A DNA stretch of 43,793 nucleotides from positions 1 through 43,793 of the IMG/VR virus record IMGVR_UViG_3300021479_000034; one strand, written 5' to 3'. The notes beneath the pieces were generated by a model. It saw only the letters and a program-made list of their open reading frames with translations, searched no databases and had not been told where the DNA came from. Shown here one piece after another: positions 38,415 through 43,793 of the stretch. This DNA comes from a virus. Numbering within the stretch: the stretch's first letter is position 1; every line of letters begins with the position of its first letter. The position numbers were made by a program, and so were the translations under genes.

Positions 38415-38875
38415 CCATACACCTGCCCAAGCGCCGCGATCACGTGCTTGCGCCCCGATCGCGGCATATCCTCCAGCACCTGCATGGCGTTGGCGAAACA
38501 GGCGCTCTCCTGCTTGTTGAGAGACGCGACGATCTTCAGCACGGCATGAAGCTTGTTCTTCATCTCCAGCGGGCGGTTGGGGTTCTTGGCTGGCTTCGGC
38601 GCTGCCTTGATCTTCGCTCGTTTCGCCACGTTCTTCCTCCTGTTGCGGTTGATCTTCTTGATCTCGGCCGGTGCGAGCCTCTGTAGCGAGTGCTTCGGCG
38701 GCGTCTGCCGCTTGTGAGCAGGCTTCTTCGCGCGCTTGCGCCGTGCCTTCGGCGCCGCAGGCTTGACCGGCGGCAGGGGGCGGTTAGCCATCACGCTCTC
38801 GGGCGACTGCGCAGCACGAGAAGGGATCGCCGCGACTGGCGGGGTGAACGTACCTGCATCCTCGTCTGATTTCAT
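38411..38875 (-). CDS. Lysine/arginine-rich protein of unknown function
   Basis: A 154-residue protein from ATG 38875 with GGAG 8 bases upstream. The N-terminal third is Pro/Ala-rich; a strongly basic middle (KAAPKARRKRAKKPAHKRQT and KKINRNRRKNVAKRAKIKAA) is followed by a helical C-terminus (LHAVLKIVASLNKQESACFA). The composition suggests nucleic-acid binding. It follows the polymerase gene with ATGA overlap. No family recognised. Confidence 0.65.
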   Translation of the reverse strand: MKSDEDAGTFTPPVAAIPSRAAQSPESVMANRPLPPVKPAAPKARRKRAKKPAHKRQTPPKHSLQRLAPAEIKKINRNRRKNVAKRAKIKAAPKPAKNPNRPLEMKNKLHAVLKIVASLNKQESACFANAMQVLEDMPRSGRKHVIAALGQVYG

Positions 38876-40206
38876 AAGAGTTTCTCCGGTTTGGCAAGGG
38901 TCTGCGAAATGTAGCCCTCGCTGTCTAAAGGGATGCCAGGAAGCCACGAGGGTGCCCGCGAAAGTGCTTGCTGAACAAAGAGCAATGCCGCTTCTGCCTC
39001 GTGCTCCCTGACAACCGTCACAAGCTTATCATGCTCCATCGTGACAATGTCAAGTCCCGCCGCGCGACATTCGGCCCAGGCCTGGCGGATAAAGGTACTG
39101 CGTAAAGCCTGCATCATCTGTTGGACAAGCATGCCGCCCCACAAATGAGACCAGCGATTTTTGGAAATAAGCATCTTAAAGCCTTGATCTTCCTCATCCC
39201 ATTCTAGCGTGTCGTATCGTAGCGGTACTCCATTGGGTAGCCAAATAATTTTGTCCTGGATGTGCACAACATGCCAGTCGAGTTCCATCCCAGCATGCAT
39301 CTTCCGAAGCACAACATTACCTTGTTCCCACAAATCTGTCACAAAAGGATGTGTTGAACGATACGCGTCTCTCCAGCCGACTCCTTGTTCATCGGTACAT
39401 TTTATTCCAAATGTGCGCAATGTACGGGCTATTTTTGTGCCGCCAGCACCGTATCCAGACATCAACTCAACTCGTTTTCCGCCTTCACGTTCATCAGGGT
39501 ACGTTTCTTTGGTGATTGAAAAGCCATAGAATGCGCTTGCGACACCTGCGTATGGATCTTTGTGTAAACGAAAGTCTTCAATTTTGTCTTTCTGCCCGGC
39601 GATCTCGTTGAGTAGTCTACATTCAATTTGACTGGCATCAGCAACCACCACAAGGGAACCAGCGGGCGCCTTAATTGCTGCGGCAATCGGTCCTCTTCTT
39701 TTAAAATTCTGCCAGTTGACTTTGTCCCCGCCGCTCCAGCCGGCCAAATGCGTGCCGGCATAGTTGAGATAGACGCACATCTTGCCACGCGTGCTCATCC
39801 ACCCCAGCCGCGCGGTGCGTGTCTGCACGCCGTTACTGTGCGCTTCCAGCTTGGCTTGTGCTAGCGCCGCGATGCGATCGTCTTCGTGGTCGAGCAGGTC
39901 GCGCATGAAGTCGTCGGTTTTTGCGAAGCTGTAAAGCCATCGCGTCGAGCCGTCGGCAGCGTCCTTGCCCGGCTTCTGTTCGGGCTCGATGCCTTCAGCG
40001 CGCAACAGTTCCGCGAACTTCCAGTTCTTTCTCAGCTCCGTGGCGGTGACGCCCAGCTCGTCAAGCAGCGCACGCCGGTCATCTTCTTCTTTTTGCCAGA
40101 TAGCAGCCAGGAGATCGGTATCACCTTCCAATACAGGACAGCAAAACATTCTGATTGTGGCATCAATGAACTGAAGTTCATGAGGAGGAAAAGAAGGTAC
40201 TTTCAT
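38872..40206 (-). CDS. DNA polymerase family A, polymerase domain (split gene, 3' part)
   Basis: A 444-residue protein with all polymerase motifs: motif A near 188 (VVADASQIECRLLNEIAG), motif B near 238-250 (KRVELMSGYGAGG, with the essential Lys) and motif C near 392 (MEHDKLV). WSGGDKVNWQN precedes motif A as in phage family A enzymes. The N-terminal part (LQFIDATIRMFCCPVLEGD) is the region that normally follows the exonuclease domain. Here that domain is encoded separately (40282-40795), with a tiny ORF between. It would copy the phage genome, probably as a two-chain enzyme. Confidence 0.9.
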   Translation of the reverse strand: MKVPSFPPHELQFIDATIRMFCCPVLEGDTDLLAAIWQKEEDDRRALLDELGVTATELRKNWKFAELLRAEGIEPEQKPGKDAADGSTRWLYSFAKTDDFMRDLLDHEDDRIAALAQAKLEAHSNGVQTRTARLGWMSTRGKMCVYLNYAGTHLAGWSGGDKVNWQNFKRRGPIAAAIKAPAGSLVVVADASQIECRLLNEIAGQKDKIEDFRLHKDPYAGVASAFYGFSITKETYPDEREGGKRVELMSGYGAGGTKIARTLRTFGIKCTDEQGVGWRDAYRSTHPFVTDLWEQGNVVLRKMHAGMELDWHVVHIQDKIIWLPNGVPLRYDTLEWDEEDQGFKMLISKNRWSHLWGGMLVQQMMQALRSTFIRQAWAECRAAGLDIVTMEHDKLVTVVREHEAEAALLFVQQALSRAPSWLPGIPLDSEGYISQTLAKPEKLL

Positions 40207-40289
40207 AACTCCCCCTTCAGATACGCGACAATTAATTCCAGCTCCGCAATCGTCGCATCTCGTCTGTGGGCTTTGCTTTTCTCAGACAC
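40203..40289 (-). CDS. 28-codon ORF inside the split polymerase locus
   Basis: GTG 40289 has AAGGAT 7 bases upstream, within the end of the exonuclease ORF, and the stop overlaps the polymerase start as ATGA. The predicted peptide starts MSEKSKAHRRDATIAELELI and continues VAYLKGEL. It is helical and charged. The good ribosome site and overlaps on both sides suggest it is translated and couples the two halves. Alternatively it is a relic of inserted DNA that divided an ancestral polymerase gene. Confidence 0.5.
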   Translation of the reverse strand: MSEKSKAHRRDATIAELELIVAYLKGEL

Positions 40290-40795
40290 CGTCACATCCT
40301 TTCATCAGGATGCAGAATAGCTGCCATGTCAAAGCAACATCATCGCAACACCCCTGCGCCACCGCTTGCTGTATGGCTGGTGATAGCTCATGCCAGTGCT
40401 TCCCCTTGAACAGATCGTACGGTACGGTTTTGGTTCCCAGGCCGAACAGCTTTGCCAGGCTTTCGAGCGAGACCGAAACATCCTGCCCCAGCAGCAGACG
40501 CCCCATCGACATGGTGTCCAAGTACATCTTAGGCACGATGCCGTAGTGGTGCGCCAGGATCAGTCCGTCGAACTGCGTGTGGTGGCAGAGCAGCGCGGTG
40601 TTTCTCCAGTCAATATCTAGATTTGGTTTGACGTTGATGCCTGCAAACCAAGTAATACGTTCACTTCCTGGCCAACGTATGGAAACACCATGTACCTCAA
40701 AACGCGGATCACGTACGTATGCTTCCGTCGTCATCTTCTTGAGTGTGTACTCGTCGTCGTAATAAGTCTCGAAAGTCCAGCGTGATTATATCCAT
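40282..40795 (-). CDS. DNA polymerase 3'-5' exonuclease domain, frameshifted near its start
   Basis: From ATG 40795 (AAGGAG 7 bases upstream) the frame reads MDIITLDF, then leaves the conserved sequence. Removing one base of TTT at 40774-40772 restores DFETYYDDEYTLKKMTTEAY and the rest. The open part starts at MTTEAYVRDPRF (40734). Exonuclease motifs: DFE (motif I, at the break), LLCHHTQFDG (motif II) and QGCCDDVALTW (motif III). A one-base error, a genuine mutation, or +1 frameshifting could explain the break. The frame stops at 40282, before the polymerase domain. Confidence 0.75.
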
Positions 40796-40893
40796 CACGC
40801 ATCTCCTTTCCAAATTCCGATATCAAATAGAATCGGAATCGTCCCAAATGTCAGCAGGATCGCGCACCGCCTCTTGGGCATTGCGTCGGTCAT
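40795..40893 (-). CDS. 32-residue hydrophobic peptide before the exonuclease
   Basis: ATG 40893 lies in an ATGA overlap with the DUF1643 gene and has GGAG 6 bases upstream; its stop overlaps the exonuclease ATG as TGATG. The sequence has a basic start (MTDAMPKRRC) and a hydrophobic stretch (AILLTFGTIPILFDIGIW), possibly a single membrane helix. It may chiefly serve translation coupling, or be a true micro-protein. No family recognised. Confidence 0.5.
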   Translation of the reverse strand: MTDAMPKRRCAILLTFGTIPILFDIGIWKGDA

Positions 40894-41447
40894 GGGCGGC
40901 TCCGATCCATCGGAATTGGCACGGAAGTGTTCGGCAAATAAAGAGGATGTTTCGGCTGGCCCGACTTAGTGAAGCCGAGCGCGAAATGCTCCTTAGTGTG
41001 CATCCACCCGCGCAATGTCTCGGCTTGAAATTCGTCGCCGTGAGCGCCCCACGCGCAAATGATGATGCCGGAATTACGCGCGGCCCGTTCGACGTATTCT
41101 TGGTTCTTGTGGTGGTGCATCGCTTCGCCTGCCGCAAAAAGGTCTTTTGGATCGGTCGCGCGATAGGCGTAAAGGTTGACAACTTCGACGCGATCAAACT
41201 TTAGAGCTTTAGCAAAGCCTACGCAGCGACGGATCGTCGGATCGTCTTGTTCGGCGTCGGCCGTTGACGGATTGAGCATCACAAAGACGCAAGAGAGAGG
41301 GTCACCAAGTTCGGCCCCGTTACCATCTTTGTCGCCGTACCATCGCCAATGTTCCTTGGTCGCTACGCCGCGCCACTCCCGCCAAAGCGAGAAGCGATAT
41401 TTCCCGCATGGCGAGATCGAAGCCCCCTTGGCGACATACTCGCTCAT
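40890..41447 (-). CDS. DUF1643 family protein
   Basis: A 185-residue protein; ATG 41447 overlaps the upstream stop. It carries the family's sequence blocks: YRFSLWREW, CVFVMLNPSTADAEQDDPTI, RRCVGFAKALKFDRVEVVNL, YAYRATDPKDL and IIICAWGAHG. DUF1643 proteins occur in phages and bacteria and their reaction is unknown to me. Here the gene stands upstream of polymerase, with no obvious partner. Confidence 0.85.
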   Translation of the reverse strand: MSEYVAKGASISPCGKYRFSLWREWRGVATKEHWRWYGDKDGNGAELGDPLSCVFVMLNPSTADAEQDDPTIRRCVGFAKALKFDRVEVVNLYAYRATDPKDLFAAGEAMHHHKNQEYVERAARNSGIIICAWGAHGDEFQAETLRGWMHTKEHFALGFTKSGQPKHPLYLPNTSVPIPMDRSRP

Positions 41448-41707
41448 CCCCCGTCTCCCTGAGTTGCGGGAAGCGGGGCGGTGAGAGCGCGGTCGATCTC
41501 AGCAAGTAATTCGTCACGTTCCGCGGGGAGCGCCAGCACATCAGCGAGCGCAGCCTTGTAGCCGTAATGCCAATAGGCGCGTTCAGGCGTGTTCTCGTCC
41601 AGATGCTTCTGATCGGCCACAACATAGGGCGAGTTGTCCGCAAGCCACTTCGAGATTTCATCGTGGCGATGTTGCAGCGCCTCTTTCACCTTCATTGCGT
41701 CGGTCAT
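41444..41707 (-). CDS. 87-residue protein of unknown function
   Basis: ATG 41707 overlaps the previous stop by ATGA. It is helical and acidic: MTDAMKVKEALQHRHDEISK, then ENTPERAYWHYGYKAALADV and ERDELLAEIDRALTAPLPAT. The W.YGYKAAL.D.L pattern is common in small early proteins of phages. The APLPAT end is almost repeated at the end of the next gene (IAAPLPATEDRP). Function unknown. Confidence 0.7.
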   Translation of the reverse strand: MTDAMKVKEALQHRHDEISKWLADNSPYVVADQKHLDENTPERAYWHYGYKAALADVLALPAERDELLAEIDRALTAPLPATQGDGG

Positions 41708-41916
41708 GGGCGATCCTCAGTTGCGGGAAGCGGGGCGGCGATAGTATAGCCACTCAACTCGCATTTCTTCTGCGCGTGACACCAACCAGTATTTTCACAT
41801 TTCGGACACGCCTCCACCGCGCCAGCATTGCCGGAGAGGGCATTGGCTTCCGGCATCATTGATGCGTGTTCTCGCATCGCCTGCTTCATCGCACCGCGCT
41901 GTCCAGCATCGCTCAT
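41704..41916 (-). CDS. Zinc-finger-like 70-residue protein
   Basis: ATG 41916 with GGAGG 6 bases upstream gives MSDAGQRGAMKQAMREHASM. The C-terminal half has CPKC and later CHAQKKC, enough to bind one zinc. The last residues AAPLPAT resemble the end of the neighbouring 41444-41707 protein, suggesting local duplication of the 3' segment. It may bind nucleic acid or a host factor; nothing more can be said. Confidence 0.65.
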   Translation of the reverse strand: MSDAGQRGAMKQAMREHASMMPEANALSGNAGAVEACPKCENTGWCHAQKKCELSGYTIAAPLPATEDRP

Positions 41917-42056
41917 GATCGCCTCCGGCAAAATATTGCGTATACCAGCGCGACAACAGCGATCACCACGATCGCCAGCGCGGTCAGGTCCAATGTCGGA
42001 CCGCAGCCGGTCGGGCATCCAATGCCGTAGTTGTAGGGGTTCATTACAGTGTACAT
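41913..42056 (-). CDS. 47-residue single-helix membrane peptide
   Basis: ATG 42056 has GGGAGG 7 bases upstream and the stop overlaps the next start as ATGA. It starts MYTVMNPYNYGIGCPTGCGP, then a hydrophobic helix (LTALAIVVIAVVALVYAIF), and ends with basic CRRRS. Two N-terminal Cys could pair. No family recognised; small membrane peptides are frequent in phage early regions. Confidence 0.6.
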   Translation of the reverse strand: MYTVMNPYNYGIGCPTGCGPTLDLTALAIVVIAVVALVYAIFCRRRS

Positions 42057-42401
42057 CTAAAGCCTCCCAAACTGTGCCAGCTCGTTCAGCCAGCGCGCAG
42101 GGTGCATGGTCCCCTCGTTCGGCCAGCGGATGTTGAATATCGGCGGATCTTCAAAGCGGTTCTCGCCCTGCCGCGGCGTCTCGTACTGGAGCACCGGCAC
42201 TTTGCGCTTGATTTCCTTGACGGGCGCCGCCTGGTGCCGGCCGCGCGAGGCATCCCAGCAATGCCCCTTGCCGTGCCAGTACAGCCAGGACGTGGCGTGC
42301 GCGGCTCGCGCTTCCTTGTAGGTTGGGCATGAAGGTGATGCGCTGGCGCAGCCGGCGAGAGCTACCGTGAACAGCACAGCGAGCAGTAGAAGACGTTTCA
42401 T
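42057..42401 (-). CDS. Predicted lipoprotein
   Basis: A 114-residue protein; ATG 42401 (AAGGTG upstream) begins MKRLLLLAVLFTVALAGCAS, a clear type II signal with lipobox LAGC. The mature part has YKEARAAHATSWLYWHGKGH then CWDASRG and a Pro-rich stretch, ending in a WPNEGTMHPARWLNELAQFG segment. A lipoprotein of the early operon is expected at the cell envelope soon after infection, where it may block superinfecting phages, as some prophage lipoproteins do. That role is inference. Confidence 0.75.
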   Translation of the reverse strand: MKRLLLLAVLFTVALAGCASASPSCPTYKEARAAHATSWLYWHGKGHCWDASRGRHQAAPVKEIKRKVPVLQYETPRQGENRFEDPPIFNIRWPNEGTMHPARWLNELAQFGRL

Positions 42402-42426
42402 GGGGCACCTTGTGAACCTTGTTAAT

Positions 42427-42813
42427 CTAAGGCGCCTCAACCGTCAAGCCATCTTTCTTCGCTGACAGCTCGATCTCCACGGCGCCGTCCACGCTGGTGG
42501 TCAGGTACATCCGATCCGGCACCATGATAACCGTGTTCTCGCAAAGCCATACATAGCCGCGCCTGGTGTGCGCCAGGACGTCAACGGTCTCGCCGCGGCG
42601 GTTGGGAATCAAGCACAGGTCCGGCCCCAGCCAGTTCTTGCGGTGGTCCCGCTCGTGGTCGAGTTCGTAAAGTGTTGCGGTCATTGAGCAAATAAATCCT
42701 TTTGTCTCGCAAGCGCGACATTTACTGCGCGTGATCTGTTCGCGGGGGCAGTGGAATGGCCACCTGCACCATGGACATTGTTTAACGACGTAGACAATGA
42801 ATTGAGGCTTCAT
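42427..42813 (-). CDS. Zinc-binding protein of unknown function
   Basis: A 128-residue protein starting at ATG 42813, ATGA overlap with the upstream gene and GAGAGG upstream. It has CPWC and CRAC pairs within the first 36 residues. After MTATLYELDHERDHRKNWLG the sequence is beta-rich (CLIPNRRGETVDVLAHTRRG, DRMYLTTSVDGAVEIEL). A shorter start at 42684 is possible but poorly placed relative to a ribosome site. No family known. Confidence 0.65.
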   Translation of the reverse strand: MKPQFIVYVVKQCPWCRWPFHCPREQITRSKCRACETKGFICSMTATLYELDHERDHRKNWLGPDLCLIPNRRGETVDVLAHTRRGYVWLCENTVIMVPDRMYLTTSVDGAVEIELSAKKDGLTVEAP

Positions 42814-43001
42814 TCGCCGTACCTCTCCCGATGTTTCTGCGCAATCTCGCCCGCCGGCAGGTTCACGATCTCGTGACGGTCGCTCCAGAGCGCGTACAGG
42901 CGCCGCGCCAGGGTGTATGCGTCGGCGTCGGAAATGAAATGACCCCGTTTAGCCAGCTCGCTCTGGATCAGGTCGGCGGCGCCTTTGATTTTGTCGGTCA
43001 T
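42810..43001 (-). CDS. 63-residue helical protein of unknown function
   Basis: ATG 43001 overlaps the upstream stop (ATGA). The sequence is mostly helical: MTDKIKGAADLIQSELAKRG, DADAYTLARRLYALWSDRHE, then EIAQKHRERYGE. Such short proteins are typical of phage early operons. No family recognised. Confidence 0.65.
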   Translation of the reverse strand: MTDKIKGAADLIQSELAKRGHFISDADAYTLARRLYALWSDRHEIVNLPAGEIAQKHRERYGE

Positions 43002-43354
43002 GGTCGGCAATCCCATAGAATATGATTGATGACTTTGTGAATTTGTTCGTCAGTTAGTCCGATCTCTTTACCCTTGCGCTCGACGGCATCGCAGCAATCC
43101 TTGTATATCGCTTTTGCAGCGTCCTGCGCGGCATTCTCTTTGTTGTTCTCCCCTTCCTCCAGCCCGTTTTTAAAGCCCCGATCGTACTCCTCCTCGGAGA
43201 TTTTTTCGATCTCCTCGGCTTGCTCCTCTTCTGTCGGGATGAGCAGGATGCTGTCTACTTGATCAATGAATTGTTGAGGCATCCCGCCGTCAATGGCGCT
43301 GTAGCGAAGCCAATCAACAAATTCATGCGTCGTCATGTTCGATCGAAAATACAT
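42998..43354 (-). CDS. Acidic helical protein of unknown function
   Basis: A 118-residue protein; ATG 43354 has GAGAGG 8 bases upstream (ATG 43336 is the alternative). A folded start (MTTHEFVDWLRYSAIDGGMP) is followed by a Glu-rich helix (EEEQAEEIEKISEEEYDRGF) and KNGLEEGENNKENAAQDA. It overlaps the XRE gene by 32 bases. No family recognised. Confidence 0.7.
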   Translation of the reverse strand: MYFRSNMTTHEFVDWLRYSAIDGGMPQQFIDQVDSILLIPTEEEQAEEIEKISEEEYDRGFKNGLEEGENNKENAAQDAAKAIYKDCCDAVERKGKEIGLTDEQIHKVINHILWDCRP

Positions 43355-43544
43355 CGTTGCACCTCTCTATGATGCGCTCCCGCGCTGTTCTCAGGATCTC
43401 GACTTGCTTCCTGGGCCACGGCGTTACTCTGCCACACTCCCAATTTGAAACGGTTTGCACCGTCACAGTCAAGCGCGCGGCCAGCTCAGCTTGCGTGAAA
43501 CCAAGCTTAAGCCGTGCGGCCCTGATCTGGTCGGCGAAGGTCAC
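43323..43544 (-). CDS. XRE-type transcriptional regulator (short)
   Basis: A 73-residue protein from GTG 43544, in a GTGA overlap with the repeat-protein stop. The HTH_XRE fold is clear: RAARLKLGFTQAELAARLTV, then TVQTVSNWECGRVTPWPR. There is only a short helical tail. Together with the larger regulator at 1106-1819 this gives the phage two XRE proteins. It may bind the second repeat set in the control region. Cro-like size. Confidence 0.85.
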   Translation of the reverse strand: MTFADQIRAARLKLGFTQAELAARLTVTVQTVSNWECGRVTPWPRKQVEILRTARERIIERCNDVFSIEHDDA

Positions 43545-43793
43545 TTGATTTTGGTAGCGCGGTAAAATGCGAGCACCATGGCTTCGTTGTAAGCCTTGTG
43601 CGCGGGCGCCGTGGCTTCGTTGTAAGCCTTGTTCGCGGGCGCCATGGCTTCGTTGTAAGCCTTGTACGCGAGCACCTTGGCTTCGTTGTAAGCCTTGTTC
43701 GCGGGCGCCATGGCTTCGTTGTAAGCCTTGTTCGCGGGCGCCATGACTTCGTTGTAAGCCTTGTTCGCGGGCGCCATGACTTCTTTGTAAGCC
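43541..43793 (-). CDS. Hendecad-repeat phage protein, C-terminal part
   Basis: The continuation of the frame that leaves the window at base 1. It enters at the right edge in the same phase and contains 11-residue units of type APANKAYNEAM, with variants LAYKAYNEAM and APAHKAYNEAM, before ending VLAFYRATKIK. The stop at 43541-43543 overlaps the XRE start as GTGA. Confidence 0.8.
   Translation of the reverse strand, partial: AYKEVMAPANKAYNEVMAPANKAYNEAMAPANKAYNEAKVLAYKAYNEAMAPANKAYNEATAPAHKAYNEAMVLAFYRATKIK
43575..43793. repeat. 33-bp tandem repeat array, right end (6 full + 1 partial copies)
   Basis: Units start at 43575, 43608, 43641, 43674, 43707 and 43740, with a partial copy from 43773. 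The outer units (43575-43706) have diverged most, the inner ones are nearly identical. Bases 43707-43793 align with 1-87 at 86 of 87 positions (difference at 43784 versus 78). This marks the join of the two window ends. Confidence 0.95.

Overview
The window reads as one nearly complete genome of a tailed double-stranded DNA bacteriophage, opened inside a repeat-coding gene. The first 87 bases match the last 87 (43707-43793) with a single mismatch, and a reading frame that leaves the window at base 1 resumes in phase at the other end. The molecule is therefore probably circular or circularly permuted, close to 43.7 kb. Base composition is GC-rich and the genes are tightly packed with ATGA, GTGA and TAATG overlaps. 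A KTSC-domain protein, a DUF3309-like membrane peptide and the general gene style suggest an alphaproteobacterial host, perhaps a Hyphomicrobiales (Rhizobium/Bradyrhizobium group) bacterium; this host is an inference. No integrase, tRNA, rRNA or CRISPR array was seen.

Layout. (1) 1-1819, minus strand: the 5' part of a hendecad-repeat protein, a small acidic protein and an XRE-type regulator. (2) 1820-2850: a divergent control region with 22-bp iterated GCTTTAC boxes, inverted copies of the same box, a second direct-repeat pair, an AT-rich tract and TTTATATAAA-type elements. It also carries one small minus-strand gene with its own terminator. (3) 2855-29309, plus strand: the virion and lysis module. 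In order it holds small proteins, large terminase, portal, endolysin with a membrane partner, scaffold, N4-gp56-type major capsid protein, head-tail adaptor, tail proteins, a GNAT-fold protein, three large candidate ejection proteins, and an accessory set with a zinc ribbon and a PurD-like ATP-grasp enzyme. (4) 29411-43793 and on across the junction, minus strand: the early/replication module. It holds a cytosine methyltransferase, primase-helicase, probable ssDNA-binding protein, HNH nuclease, SNF2-like helicase, VRR-NUC nuclease, Cas4/RecB-like nuclease, a family A DNA polymerase broken into parts, DUF1643, zinc-binding and membrane miniproteins, a lipoprotein and a second XRE regulator.

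How it works together. The minus-strand genes form one long early operon that probably starts in the control region, runs leftward through the junction and ends near 29.4 kb, where it meets the plus-strand late operon tail to tail. Replication would rely on the phage's own primase-helicase, family A polymerase, SNF2 helicase and several nucleases. The late genes build a short-tailed virion: the scaffold/N4-gp56 capsid, P22-like adaptor and gp10-like protein, and a GNAT plus three ejection-like proteins in the order of T7 genes 13 to 16, support a podovirus-like particle.

Most unusual points: five virion-module proteins carry Sec signal peptides or an internal signal-like segment together with several cysteines, and one of them looks like an outer-membrane beta-barrel; the polymerase exonuclease and polymerase domains are separated by a 28-codon ORF and the exonuclease is frameshifted exactly at its DxE motif; the terminase has what looks like a second, degenerate nuclease module; the capsid protein carries an inserted beta-rich domain; and a PurD-like ATP-grasp gene sits in the late region.
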